From NCBI GenBank assembly GCA_963725505.1, contig CAVRYN010000012.1, positions 21,672-85,671 on the forward strand: a DNA stretch of 64,000 nt. The letters are read 5' to 3'. The first letter of the stretch is position 1. Each line of letters begins with the position of its first letter. Below are positions 1 to 8,639 of this stretch, one piece after another. The notes below the pieces were generated by a model. It did not search any database and was not told the origin of the DNA. It worked only from the letters and a program-made list of their open reading frames with translations. Position numbers and translations under genes: made by a program. This stretch comes from Udaeobacter sp963725505 (GTDB taxonomy: Bacteria; Verrucomicrobiota; Verrucomicrobiia; Chthoniobacterales; UBA10450).

Positions 1-2
1 TC

Positions 3-170
3 GTCGATGGCGTAATGCGCGAAGCGGACGGACGCTCGGTCGATCAGCTCGCTCAAGATGAAAATCGAGTGTTAATTGGGCTGCTCAAGCTGAGGAATAT
101 AGCGGCAGGGACAAAGTCGGACCAACCTAAGTCATCCTCGCAGAGAGCAACAACCGGAGCCAGCGCATAA
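3..170 (+). CDS. C-terminal end of an unidentified protein (partial)
   Basis: An open frame enters from the left edge and ends at a TAA at 168-170, giving about 55 residues. The charged, Leu-rich stretch (READGRSVDQLAQDENRVLI) resembles the C-terminal helix of small winged-helix regulators such as MarR, but too little is left to name the family. It ends 66 bases before the acyl-CoA dehydrogenase start, on the same strand. If it is a regulator, it could control the downstream operon; that is speculation. Confidence 0.4.
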   Translation, partial: VDGVMREADGRSVDQLAQDENRVLIGLLKLRNIAAGTKSDQPKSSSQRATTGASA

Positions 171-236
171 GAAAAAACGACTAAACTGAGCCATTAACAA
201 ACGAATTCAATCTCAACCAAATGAAGGAGAACTAAA

Positions 237-1457
237 ATGCCAGCCGAAGCTAAACCCACCAAACCGCAAAAACCACTGCCAGCACCTAACAGCGACTTTT
301 ACCAACTCGCTGAAACGCTGCCCTCCGACGATCTCGCGGATCTGAGAAAGGTCCGTCAGTTCATGGAGAACAAGGTCGCGCCGATCATTAACAAGTACTG
401 GGCCGAAGACTCGTTCCCGTTCGAGCTCGTGCCGGGGGTCAAGGCGCTGAACATCGCCGGCGTGGGGTTGGAGGGATATGAGTGTCGAGGGGGGAGTGCG
501 CTGCTCACCGGCCTTATCGCGATGGAAATGTCGCGAGTCGATGGGTCGATCGCAACCTTCTTCGGCGTCCACAGCGGCCTGGCGATGGGTTCGATTTACA
601 TCGTCGGGTCGGAGGAGCAGAAGCAGAAGTGGCTTCCGCCAATGGCGCGCATGGAGAAGATCGGTTGCTTCGGCCTAACTGAGCCGTTGGTGGGATCGGG
701 CACGGGCGGTGGGCTAACAACGACGGCGAAACGCGACGGCGATACTTGGATACTTAACGGTCAGAAGCGGTGGATCGGTAACGCGCCGTGGTGCGATATT
801 TCAATCATCTGGGCCAGGGACGTCGCCGACAATCAGGTCAAAGGCTTCATCGTTGAGAACAAGACTACGCCCGGCTTCAGTGTTGAGAAAATTGAAAACA
901 AAATCGCACTCAAGGTAGTGCAGAATGGCCAGATCACCATGAAGGACGTCCGGTTGCCGGACGCGAACCGCCTCCAAGGCGGCGAACAATCGTTCCGCGA
1001 CACCGCGAAGGTGCTTCGTCAGACGCGGTATCTCGTCGGCTGGGAGTCGACGGGCTGCCAGATGGGCGCCTACGAGCACGCGCTCAAATACGCCCAGGAG
1101 CGTTTGCAGTTCGGTAGGCCGATTGCCTCGTTCCAGCTCATCCAGGAGTTGCTCGCCCGGATGCTCGCGAACATCACGGCCTGTCAGTGCATGGTGGTTC
1201 GCACGGCGCAACTGGACGACCAGGGTAAGCTGACGGACGCGCAGGCGGCGCTCTCCAAGGCATTCACCACGTCCAAGATGCGCGAGACAGTCGCATGGGG
1301 CCGCGAGATACTCGGCGGCAACGGAATCGTCCTCGACTACGACGTCGCTCGTTTCTTCGCGGACGCCGAGGCGTTCTACTCCTACGAAGGGACGTTCCAG
1401 ATGCAAAACCTGATCGTCGGCAAGGCGATAACAGGATTTAGCGCCTTCGTACACTAA
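237..1457 (+). CDS. Acyl-CoA dehydrogenase, glutaryl-CoA dehydrogenase-like clade
   Basis: FAD enzyme that oxidises an acyl-CoA to the trans-2-enoyl-CoA, passing electrons to ETF. The 406 residues are full length for the family. The FAD/substrate motif GLTEP lies near residue 146, followed by a Gly-rich loop and NGQKRWIGNA. The YEGT motif near residue 384 holds the glutamate that is the catalytic base in short-chain and glutaryl-CoA dehydrogenases. The C-terminus continues as LIVGKAITG, as in the glutaryl-CoA dehydrogenase/plant ACX4 branch. The start has a good ribosome site (AAGGAG, about 8 bases upstream). It is the first gene of a same-strand acyl-CoA operon. The exact substrate cannot be read from sequence, and no ETF genes are in the window. 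Confidence 0.9.
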   Translation: MPAEAKPTKPQKPLPAPNSDFYQLAETLPSDDLADLRKVRQFMENKVAPIINKYWAEDSFPFELVPGVKALNIAGVGLEGYECRGGSALLTGLIAMEMSRVDGSIATFFGVHSGLAMGSIYIVGSEEQKQKWLPPMARMEKIGCFGLTEPLVGSGTGGGLTTTAKRDGDTWILNGQKRWIGNAPWCDISIIWARDVADNQVKGFIVENKTTPGFSVEKIENKIALKVVQNGQITMKDVRLPDANRLQGGEQSFRDTAKVLRQTRYLVGWESTGCQMGAYEHALKYAQERLQFGRPIASFQLIQELLARMLANITACQCMVVRTAQLDDQGKLTDAQAALSKAFTTSKMRETVAWGREILGGNGIVLDYDVARFFADAEAFYSYEGTFQMQNLIVGKAITGFSAFVH

Positions 1458-1505
1458 TATGCAATGTGAACAGATGACCAGACCTTCTAGACAGGAGATA
1501 ACATT

Positions 1506-2309
1506 ATGAGTCAGACAGGAACAGCACTAACCCTTGAGAATGTTTTGTACGAAAAAAAGGGCGCCATCGCTTATGTAACTCTTAATCGTCCCAAGGTGCT
1601 CAATGCTCTCAGCCAAAGAACGTGGGAGAATCTGAGAGCAGCTTTCGAGGATGCACGGGATGACGCCGCGGTGCGTGGCGTGATCCTGACGGGAGCAGGC
1701 GACAAAGCATTCGCCGCCGGAGCGGACATCAGCGAACTGGCTCAAGCCTCTGCAATCGATGCAGAAAAGTCGAGCAGTTTCGGGCAAGATGTCCTCAATC
1801 TTGTTGAGAACCTTGGCAAGCCGGTCGTAGCAGCCATCAACGGCTTCGCCCTTGGTGGCGGCTGCGAAACAGCCATGGCTTGCACCATCAGGATCGCGGT
1901 GGATAACGCCAAGTTTGGTCAGCCCGAGATTACTCTAGGTCTTATTCCCGGCGGCGGTGGCACACAACGTCTGCCGCGGCTGGTTGGAAAGGGTCGAGCT
2001 CTGCAGCTCATTCTCTCTGGAGGGATGATCACTGCACAGGAGGCCTATCGCATAGGTCTCGTTAACGAAGTCGTTCCGGCCGCGGAGCTGATCACGCGCG
2101 CCGAAGCAATCTTGAATCAAATCTTTAGGAACGCTCCGGTCGCAGTGAGGTACTCACTCGAAGCGGTGAACAAAGGGTTGGAGACAAATTTGGCCGAAGG
2201 CCTGGCCCTGGAAGCTTCTTTGTTCGGCCTTTGCGCTGGAACGGAGGACAAGAAGGAAGGCACAAAGGCCTTTCTCGAAAAGCGCAAGCCGCAGTTTCAA
2301 GGAAAGTGA
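1506..2309 (+). CDS. Enoyl-CoA hydratase (crotonase family)
   Basis: Adds water to trans-2-enoyl-CoA, the step after the preceding dehydrogenase. The 267-residue crotonase fold is complete. The first oxyanion-hole segment AFAAGADISEL is present. Both catalytic glutamates known from rat hydratase are kept: one in LGGGCE and one in GQPEITLG. The Gly-rich IPGGGGTQRLPR segment follows. The C-terminus FLEKRKPQF is typical of the family. AGGAGA upstream is a clear ribosome site, and the gene sits 48 bases after the dehydrogenase. Keeping both glutamates makes true hydratase activity likely, unlike the second crotonase in this operon. Confidence 0.92.
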   Translation: MSQTGTALTLENVLYEKKGAIAYVTLNRPKVLNALSQRTWENLRAAFEDARDDAAVRGVILTGAGDKAFAAGADISELAQASAIDAEKSSSFGQDVLNLVENLGKPVVAAINGFALGGGCETAMACTIRIAVDNAKFGQPEITLGLIPGGGGTQRLPRLVGKGRALQLILSGGMITAQEAYRIGLVNEVVPAAELITRAEAILNQIFRNAPVAVRYSLEAVNKGLETNLAEGLALEASLFGLCAGTEDKKEGTKAFLEKRKPQFQGK

Positions 2310-2331
2310 ATCAATAAGGAAGGACTTACAT

Positions 2332-3570
2332 ATGCCTAACGACAATATCTTTTCAGGACTAAAAGTTGTAGATTTCGCAAGCTTTATCGCAGGCCCGGGT
2401 GCTGCCGTGATCCTGTCCGATTTCGGCGCCGACGTCGTCAAGGTGGAGCCGCCCAAGGGCGAGATGTGGCGAATGGGCCAGAAGATCCCGCCGCAACCGA
2501 ATTCTGATATCGCTTATCCCTTCCAGCTCTCGAACCGCAATAAGCGCAGCCTCACACTCGATCTGAAGTCTCCAAGCGCTGGTCCGGTTCTCGAGCGCCT
2601 GGTTAAGTGGGCTGACGTGTTCATCGTCAACACGCCACATCCGGCGCGCAAGAAATTGAGGCTGGAATATGAGGATGTCGCCGAATGGAATCCGCGCCTG
2701 ATCTATGCTGATCTTACCGGCTTCGGCGAAAAGGGTCCCGATGCCAGTCTTCCGGGTTTCGATCTCACGGCCTTCTGGGCGCGCAGCGGTTTGTTATCTA
2801 TGACCCGCGACGCTGGCTCGCCGCCGACCTGGCCGGTTTCAGGCAGCGGTGACAACGCAACTGCCGTCGCCATTTATGCCGCGATCGCCACCGCGCTTTA
2901 TCGTCGCGAACGGACTGGCAAAGGATCCTACGTCACGACCTCGCTCCTGGCTGCAGGTGTTTGGTCGGCCGGTGTCTTCATCCAGGCCGCACTAGCCGGT
3001 GCAAGCTTCTACGGGCTGCATGATCGAACACATCCGGCCAATGCGGCTTTGAACGTGTACCGCTCCTCGGACGGGACTTGGTTCCTCCTTGTCGCCCCAC
3101 CCGACAAGATACCAGCGGTCCTGAAAGCCATGGGAAAGGAGGAACTGCTGACCGATCCGCGCTTCTCCGATCCGAAGAAGCTGGCAGAGAACCGTCCGCA
3201 GCTAACAGCAATGCTTGACGATATCTTCGGCTCGCAGCCGATGTCGCATTGGAACGAGATCTTCAGCGGCGTTCACGTCCCCTTCGGCGCGGTGCGTGAT
3301 CCACACGAAGTGATAAACGACCCGCAACTCCGACCAAATAACATTGTCGTTCCGCTGGAAGGAGCAGGTGACAAGCTTAACTCGACGATCAGCAGTCCTA
3401 TTCAGGTGCATGGCATCGATAAGGTACCCGCAAGGCGCGCTCCGGGAATCGGAGAGCACAATGATCAGGTGCTTGGTGAACTCGGTTTCAGCGCGACGGA
3501 AATCGAGGGGTTGCGCACGAGCGGCGCCGTCCCGAAAGCAAAACAACCCGCGTTAGCGGCCGGTGGATAG
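2332..3570 (+). CDS. CaiB/BaiF family (type III) CoA-transferase
   Basis: Moves CoA between carboxylic acids through an aspartyl-CoA anhydride. The 412 residues match the family length. The N-terminal VVDFASFIAGPGA and the DFGADVVKVEPP segment are the usual Rossmann-like opening. SNRNKRSLTLDL follows, and the catalytic aspartate is expected in PGFDLTAFWARSGL near residue 144. The C-terminus carries the PAPGIGEHN-like segment (ARRAPGIGEHNDQVLGELG) typical of the family. It lies 22 bases behind the hydratase and probably activates the operon's substrate by taking CoA from another thioester. The substrate pair is unknown. Confidence 0.9.
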   Translation: MPNDNIFSGLKVVDFASFIAGPGAAVILSDFGADVVKVEPPKGEMWRMGQKIPPQPNSDIAYPFQLSNRNKRSLTLDLKSPSAGPVLERLVKWADVFIVNTPHPARKKLRLEYEDVAEWNPRLIYADLTGFGEKGPDASLPGFDLTAFWARSGLLSMTRDAGSPPTWPVSGSGDNATAVAIYAAIATALYRRERTGKGSYVTTSLLAAGVWSAGVFIQAALAGASFYGLHDRTHPANAALNVYRSSDGTWFLLVAPPDKIPAVLKAMGKEELLTDPRFSDPKKLAENRPQLTAMLDDIFGSQPMSHWNEIFSGVHVPFGAVRDPHEVINDPQLRPNNIVVPLEGAGDKLNSTISSPIQVHGIDKVPARRAPGIGEHNDQVLGELGFSATEIEGLRTSGAVPKAKQPALAAGG

Positions 3571-3601
3571 GTTATTCCCAAACTGTCACAGGAGATGAAA
3601 G

Positions 3602-4384
3602 ATGAGTGACATTATTACAGAACGTTCCGGAAGCATCCTTCGGATCGAATTCAATCGTCCGGCAAGCAAAAACTCCATGACTTCGGCGATGTACATCACC
3701 ATCGCGGATCTACTTAACGACGCGGCGAAAGACGATCAGATTCGCGTCGTGCTCTGGCATGGTGCTGGGGATTCGTTTTCAGCAGGCAACGACATACAAG
3801 ATTTTCTAAAGAACCCGCCTGGACCCGGTGAAAGTCCACAAGCTCGCTTGATGGAAGCGCTGATTAACTTCGACAAGCCAATCGTTGCTGCGGTGCAAGG
3901 CGCGGCAATCGGAGGCGGAACCACGATGTTAACTCACTGCGACTTCGTGTTCGCGGGCGAGAGCGCAAAATTCCAAATGCCGTTCGTTAATCTCGCTTTG
4001 GTTCCGGAGTTCGGATCGAGCTGCACAGTTCCAGCACGGATCGGATATCTCCGAGCGGCCGAGCTGATTCTGCTCGGATCACGCTTCGATGCTAAACGCG
4101 CCACCGAGCTTGGTTTGGTGACACGAGTTGTGCCCGATCAGGAATTGCTCGCCACAGCAACTGACACGGCGCGCAAATTAGCGGAGAAAGCGCCGGCTGC
4201 GCTGCAGGCCTGCAAACGATTGATGCGAACGTCAACGCGCGATCAACTCGAGCGAGCCGTTAAACTCGAGAACGAGGAATTCTCAGCGCGCGTACGATCG
4301 GCCGAAGCCAAGGAAGCATTCACGGCGTTCCTTGAGAAGCGTCAGCCGGACTTCACAAAACCGAAGGAACCTGCTACCGCCTAA
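3602..4384 (+). CDS. Crotonase-family protein, probably enoyl-CoA isomerase type
   Basis: The 260-residue crotonase fold is complete, with the oxyanion segment SFSAGNDIQDFL. Both hydratase glutamates are missing: the first site reads IGGGTTML, and the second reads QMPFVNLALV. Instead there is a glutamate in VPEFGSS, the position used by delta3-delta2 enoyl-CoA isomerases. I therefore infer a double-bond isomerase acting beside the true hydratase, which would let the pathway handle unsaturated or cyclic acyl chains. AGGAGA precedes the ATG. It shares the operon with the CoA-transferase 31 bases upstream. Hydratase annotation by similarity alone would probably be wrong here. Confidence 0.8.
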   Translation: MSDIITERSGSILRIEFNRPASKNSMTSAMYITIADLLNDAAKDDQIRVVLWHGAGDSFSAGNDIQDFLKNPPGPGESPQARLMEALINFDKPIVAAVQGAAIGGGTTMLTHCDFVFAGESAKFQMPFVNLALVPEFGSSCTVPARIGYLRAAELILLGSRFDAKRATELGLVTRVVPDQELLATATDTARKLAEKAPAALQACKRLMRTSTRDQLERAVKLENEEFSARVRSAEAKEAFTAFLEKRQPDFTKPKEPATA

Positions 4385-4471
4385 GCTAGACATCATCATC
4401 ACCAAACAGAAATTAGTTTTCATTAACAACGCCCCAAATTGTAACAAACCGATAGGAAGAAAGGAAGTATT

Positions 4472-4699
4472 ATGGCTAAACAAGATAAATCAAATGACTC
4501 AGTCTATAAGGTAACGGAAGTAATCGGCACCAGCACGAAATCCTGGGAAGACGCGGCGAAGACCGCGGTCGAAACTGCCTCTGGCACATTGCGTGATCTG
4601 CGCATCGCCGAGGTGGTGAAGATGGATGTGAAGATCGAGAACGGAAAGGTGTTGGAATACCGTACGCGGTTGCAACTGTCGTTCAAGTACGGGAGCTGA
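4472..4699 (+). CDS. Dodecin (flavin-storage protein)
   Basis: A 75-residue protein with the dodecin pattern: VYKVTEVIGTSTKSWEDA at the start, a helix, then a strand ending VLEYRTRLQLSFKY. Dodecins form hollow 12-mers that bind flavin or flavin breakdown products. The family length is about 65-75 residues. AGAAAGGAAG upstream is a strong ribosome site. It stands between acyl-CoA genes that use FAD and an FMN reductase gene two places on, so a role in buffering flavin for this operon is plausible. That link is inferred from position only. Confidence 0.9.
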   Translation: MAKQDKSNDSVYKVTEVIGTSTKSWEDAAKTAVETASGTLRDLRIAEVVKMDVKIENGKVLEYRTRLQLSFKYGS

Positions 4700-4729
4700 A
4701 GACCTTCTTTCGATCCGGAGCATTTAGGG

Positions 4730-6220
4730 ATGATTCACATCCACTCGTTAGGAAGAGCGGCACGGTACCATCCGGAACAACCGGCGCTCGTCTCCGGCGA
4801 AGGTCGACTTAGTTTCCGTGAGCTGCACGAGCGGGTCGGTCGCATTGCTGCTTCCCTGCACGAGCATGGCTTCAAAGCCGGAGACCGGTTGGCCATTCTT
4901 CTGCCAAACGAGCCAGATTACCTGGAGCTAATCTACGCCTGTGCCTGGCTTGGAGTCGTTGCGGTTCCGTTGAACACGCGGCTGTCGATTCCGGAAATGG
5001 ATCATGTCCTTACTGATGCGTCGCCACACGCTTTGGTTAGGCATTCAGCGCTAGCTACGCCGAAAGTTCGGCCGCCGTTGGAGGTCGTCCTGGACGAACA
5101 ACCGCTGCATCTTAACGATAGCCCTACTCCGGAACCGGTTTACGATCCGGAAGCGATACTGGCTCTTATTTATACCAGCGGGACTACGGGCAAGCCGAAG
5201 GGCGTAGCGCTAATCCACGCCAACATCTGGGCCAACGTAGACCACCTTAACTACTGGATAGTTTACCGCGACGCCACAGTCTATCTCCATGCCGGAGCGC
5301 TTTTCCATATTCTGGATTTCCCGTTCGTATTCGCAGCGCCCGCGCTCGGGATCGCTCAGACCACCGTTCCGAAGTTCAGTCCGCAAGATTTCTGCGAGGC
5401 CGTGGCGCGCGAACGAGTTAGTCACACGGTCCTGGTCCCGACGATGCTTAATCTGTTGACGCAATTCGACAGAATCAGCGAGTACGACCTAACAAGTCTA
5501 AAGGTGATTGCCTACGGCGGCTCGCCTATCGCGCCCGAGCTGATTCACCGTGTGCAGCAAATCCTGCCAAATGTGAGGTTGTTTCAAGGCTACGGGCTCA
5601 GTGAAACGGGCTTCCTGACTGGTCTCCAGAATCAGGAGCACACACCGGATCGACTTACTTCCTGCGGGCGCCCGTGTCCCGGCATCGACCTGCGCGTTGC
5701 GGACGAGTCAGGAAACGAAGTCGAAGTGGGCCAGCGCGGCGAGCTAGTAACTCGCGGAGCGAACGTCATGCGTGATTACTGGGATAACTCCGACGAAACA
5801 ACCCACGCCTTTCGAAATGGCTTCTTTCGGACTGGCGACGTTGGTTACCGGGATAGCGAAGGCTACTTCTATATTCTCGATCGCATTAAGGACTTGATCG
5901 TCACGGGTGGCGAAAACGTTTATTCCGGCGAAGTCGAAGCAGTTCTTTACCAGCATCCGGCCGTTCGTGAAGCGGCCGTCTTTGGCATCCCTGATCCAAA
6001 GTGGGGCGAGCTCGTTATGGCTTGCGTAGTGTTAAAGCCGGGAAAGGCTCTCAGCGCGGATGAGCTGATTGCTTTTTGCCGCCGATCTCTGGCCAATTAC
6101 AAAATTCCACGCCGCATCGAGTTCTCAGAAACCGAGCTCCCGAAGAGCGGCTCTGGTAAGATACTTAAGAAGGTCCTGCGTGAGCCTTTCTGGGCTCATC
6201 AAGAACGGGCCGTTGGTTGA
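4730..6220 (+). CDS. Acyl-CoA synthetase (AMP-forming, ANL superfamily)
   Basis: Activates a carboxylic acid with ATP and CoA through an acyl-AMP. All adenylation motifs are present in order: the P-loop LIYTSGTTGKPKGV near residue 146, GYGLSETG near 288, RTGDVGYRD near 367, GGENVYSGEVE near 392, and the C-terminal catalytic lysine in PKSGSGKILKK near 475. The 496 residues are normal for medium- or long-chain fatty acid or aromatic acid CoA ligases. The ribosome site is weak (TTAGGG). Situated inside the acyl-CoA operon, it supplies its CoA thioester. Substrate specificity is not evident. Confidence 0.9.
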   Translation: MIHIHSLGRAARYHPEQPALVSGEGRLSFRELHERVGRIAASLHEHGFKAGDRLAILLPNEPDYLELIYACAWLGVVAVPLNTRLSIPEMDHVLTDASPHALVRHSALATPKVRPPLEVVLDEQPLHLNDSPTPEPVYDPEAILALIYTSGTTGKPKGVALIHANIWANVDHLNYWIVYRDATVYLHAGALFHILDFPFVFAAPALGIAQTTVPKFSPQDFCEAVARERVSHTVLVPTMLNLLTQFDRISEYDLTSLKVIAYGGSPIAPELIHRVQQILPNVRLFQGYGLSETGFLTGLQNQEHTPDRLTSCGRPCPGIDLRVADESGNEVEVGQRGELVTRGANVMRDYWDNSDETTHAFRNGFFRTGDVGYRDSEGYFYILDRIKDLIVTGGENVYSGEVEAVLYQHPAVREAAVFGIPDPKWGELVMACVVLKPGKALSADELIAFCRRSLANYKIPRRIEFSETELPKSGSGKILKKVLREPFWAHQERAVG

Positions 6221-6235
6221 CCAAGGCAATAAAAG

Positions 6236-6823
6236 ATGAACACACCTATTCGTATTCTCGGGATAGCTGGGAGTCTGCGGCGCGAATCGTACAATCGTGC
6301 CGCTTTGCGCGCTGCTACCAAACTCGTGCCAGAAGGCGCGATTCTCGAGACGTTCGAGCTCGACGGAATCCCTGTCTTTAACCAAGACGAGGAGCAGAAT
6401 CCGCCCGCCAAAGTCACGGAGTTGAAGCGGCGGATACGCGAGGCGGACGCCATTTTGTTTGTGACGCCGGAATACAACTACTCGGTGTCTGGTGTCTTGA
6501 AGAATGCCATTGACTGGGTGTCGCGCCCCTACGGCGACAACGCGTGGAACGGCAAACCGGCGGCGATCATGGGCGCATCGCCAGGAGCCATCGGCACCGC
6601 GCGCGCGCAATATCATCTGCGGCAGATGCTCGTTTTCTTAAACATGTTCCCGATCAATCAACCAGAGGTGATGATCGCTCACGCCGAGGAGCGCTTTGAT
6701 CAGGAAGGAAATCTGACCGATGTGATCACGAAGGAATTCATCCTCGCGCTTTTACAGAACCTCGTAGAGTGGACTCGACGAATCGGTACGCTGCCACCTC
6801 AGTCCCGAGTGAAGGACGTATGA
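6236..6823 (+). CDS. NADPH-dependent FMN reductase / quinone reductase family
   Basis: A 195-residue flavodoxin-like oxidoreductase. The N-terminal GIAGSLRRESYNRAAL is the FMN phosphate-binding loop. The middle carries TPEYNYSVSGVLKNAIDW, the hallmark of the NADPH-dependent FMN reductase and ChrR/azoreductase group. It reduces free or bound FMN, quinones or similar acceptors in the cytoplasm. It starts 15 bases after the ligase, and its TGA overlaps the ATG of the next gene (ATGA), which implies translational coupling. It may supply reduced flavin for a monooxygenase not seen here. Confidence 0.88.
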   Translation: MNTPIRILGIAGSLRRESYNRAALRAATKLVPEGAILETFELDGIPVFNQDEEQNPPAKVTELKRRIREADAILFVTPEYNYSVSGVLKNAIDWVSRPYGDNAWNGKPAAIMGASPGAIGTARAQYHLRQMLVFLNMFPINQPEVMIAHAEERFDQEGNLTDVITKEFILALLQNLVEWTRRIGTLPPQSRVKDV

Positions 6824-7707
6824 CTCAGCCCGAGCGATTCCAATTGACAAGTACTGACGGCCTTTCGATTGCCTGCGTGAAGTGGGTCCGCCCGCAAAAG
6901 GTTCGTGGAATCATCCAGATCGCCCATGGTCTCGGCGAACACATGGGTCGTTATGCGGAGCTCGCCGAGATTTTGTTGGAGGATGAGTTTGCAGTCTACG
7001 GCAACGACCACCGCGGGCACGGCCTGACGGCAAAGCCTTCCGGAAGTTTTGGCGAATTCGGACCCGGTGGTTTCGACCAACTCGTCGAGGACATGGTTTC
7101 TCTTCGCGTCATCGCAAAGGATGAACATCCAGGCAAACCTTACATCCTCTTAGGTCACAGCCTCGGTTCGTTTGCGGCGCAGCAATTCGTACTCGACCAC
7201 GGTCACTCAATCGACGGCCTGGTGCTATCAGGTTCGGGCACACTCGACGGCCTGGCTCGCGCTGTGCAATCGGTCCCTCCAGGAGAAGACCCGATGAAAT
7301 TGATGAACGCTCCTTTTGAGCCGGCGCGCACGCCCTTCGATTGGCTTAGTCGTGACAACGCCGAAGTAGATGCCTTCATCAACGACCCGCTCTGCTTTCC
7401 AAGCCTCAAGCCAGAATCGATGCAGTCGTTCCTCGACGCCTTCCCACGATTGGCTAATCCGCGCGAGATTCGCAAGGTGCCGGACGACCTTCCCACGTAC
7501 ATTTTCTCGGGCAGCGAAGATCCGGTCGGACTAAGACTGGAACGGGTGCGTGTGCTGATCGACCGCTATCGCAGCGCAGGTCTCACATCGATTAGTCACG
7601 ATTTCTATGCAGGCGGCCGGCACGAGATGCTACACGAAACAAATCGCCGCGATGTGTTCACGAACTTGCTCGTTTGGATTTCCGGAATCTTAGAAAAGAG
7701 ATCGTGA
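6820..7707 (+). CDS. Alpha/beta hydrolase, monoacylglycerol lipase-like
   Basis: A 295-residue serine hydrolase of the lysophospholipase/monoglyceride lipase group. GLGEHMGRY forms the oxyanion region and DHRGHG follows. The nucleophile serine is in LGHSLGS near residue 114. The acid is probably in SGSEDPVG and the histidine in GGRHEMLHE. I chose the ATG at 6820 because it overlaps the FMN-reductase stop as ATGA; a longer in-frame start exists but would run through the previous gene. It likely frees fatty acids from esters to feed the upstream CoA ligase. Its own stop overlaps the start region of coxB. Confidence 0.88.
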   Translation: MTQPERFQLTSTDGLSIACVKWVRPQKVRGIIQIAHGLGEHMGRYAELAEILLEDEFAVYGNDHRGHGLTAKPSGSFGEFGPGGFDQLVEDMVSLRVIAKDEHPGKPYILLGHSLGSFAAQQFVLDHGHSIDGLVLSGSGTLDGLARAVQSVPPGEDPMKLMNAPFEPARTPFDWLSRDNAEVDAFINDPLCFPSLKPESMQSFLDAFPRLANPREIRKVPDDLPTYIFSGSEDPVGLRLERVRVLIDRYRSAGLTSISHDFYAGGRHEMLHETNRRDVFTNLLVWISGILEKRS

Positions 7708-8639
7708 TGCAGACTTCAAATGCTCTAGATCCACAGTCGCCGCAGGCACGCGCGATTTACGATTTGGCGATCCCTTCGACGATTATCTTCGCTCTGATTT
7801 TCGTCATCGTAACCGGCGCGATCATCTATGCGATTCTTCGCTTTCGCGGGCGCGCGGGTGAGCCCGACCCGAGGCAGGTCCCGGGTAACAGGAAGGTGGA
7901 AATCGCGTGGACGATCATTCCGTTCCTGATCGTCATTCTTCTTTTAGCCATGACACTTAGCGCGATGAATCGCGCTGATCCGCTGTCGGCCCCTTCGCCT
8001 GATTTAGTAATAACCGGACATCAATTCTGGTGGCAGGTGGATTACCCGGGCTCCGGAGCAATTACAGCAAACGAAATCCATATTCCCACCGGCAAACCTT
8101 TGTCAGTGCGCCTGGAGTCAAAGGATGTCTTGCACGAATTCTGGGTACCGGAGTTGACCCGCAAAATGACCAATGTGCCGGGCCAACCTAACCACATCTG
8201 GTTACAAGCCGACAAACCGGGCACTTACATCGGCCAGTGCTCGGAATTTTGCGGAACGCAACATGCTTGGATGCGCATCCTGGTTATTGCCGAGGAGCCT
8301 TCTAAGTTCGAAGAATGGCAACGTGCTCAGTTACAACGAGGTCAGGCGGCGACAAGTGACGTTACGGCAAAAGGACTGGCACTGTTTCAGACGTCGACCT
8401 GCATCAACTGTCATGCTATTCGCGGAGTAGCTGGAGCAGATCTTCGTGTCGCGCCGGACCTGACGCACGTTGGCAGCCGCAGACAACTAGGCGCTGGCAT
8501 TATTGAGAATACGCCAGCGAACATGCGGCTCTGGCTCAAGAGTCCGCAGCACATTAAGCCGGGCGCCCTCATGCCGGACTTTAACTTCACCGACGAGCAG
8601 CTCGATCAACTCGCGGCATATCTGTCCACGCTACAATGA
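7707..8639 (+). CDS. coxB: Cytochrome c oxidase subunit II with C-terminal cytochrome c (caa3 type)
   Basis: Receives electrons in the CuA centre and passes them to subunit I. The 310 residues show an N-terminal pair of membrane helices, then the cupredoxin domain with the CuA ligands CSEFCGTQHAWM (Cys178, Cys182, His186, Met189). A fused cytochrome c domain with the heme site CINCH near 232-236 follows, and a methionine ligand probably lies in ALMPDF. The fused heme makes this a caa3-type enzyme that needs no soluble cytochrome c. The ATG at 7707 overlaps the previous stop. It is followed with a 4-base overlap by the subunit I gene. Confidence 0.95.
   Translation: MQTSNALDPQSPQARAIYDLAIPSTIIFALIFVIVTGAIIYAILRFRGRAGEPDPRQVPGNRKVEIAWTIIPFLIVILLLAMTLSAMNRADPLSAPSPDLVITGHQFWWQVDYPGSGAITANEIHIPTGKPLSVRLESKDVLHEFWVPELTRKMTNVPGQPNHIWLQADKPGTYIGQCSEFCGTQHAWMRILVIAEEPSKFEEWQRAQLQRGQAATSDVTAKGLALFQTSTCINCHAIRGVAGADLRVAPDLTHVGSRRQLGAGIIENTPANMRLWLKSPQHIKPGALMPDFNFTDEQLDQLAAYLSTLQ

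Noticed and set aside
801..1454. Minus-strand frame opposite acyl-CoA dehydrogenase
   Set aside because: Shadow of a full-length dehydrogenase with all motifs.
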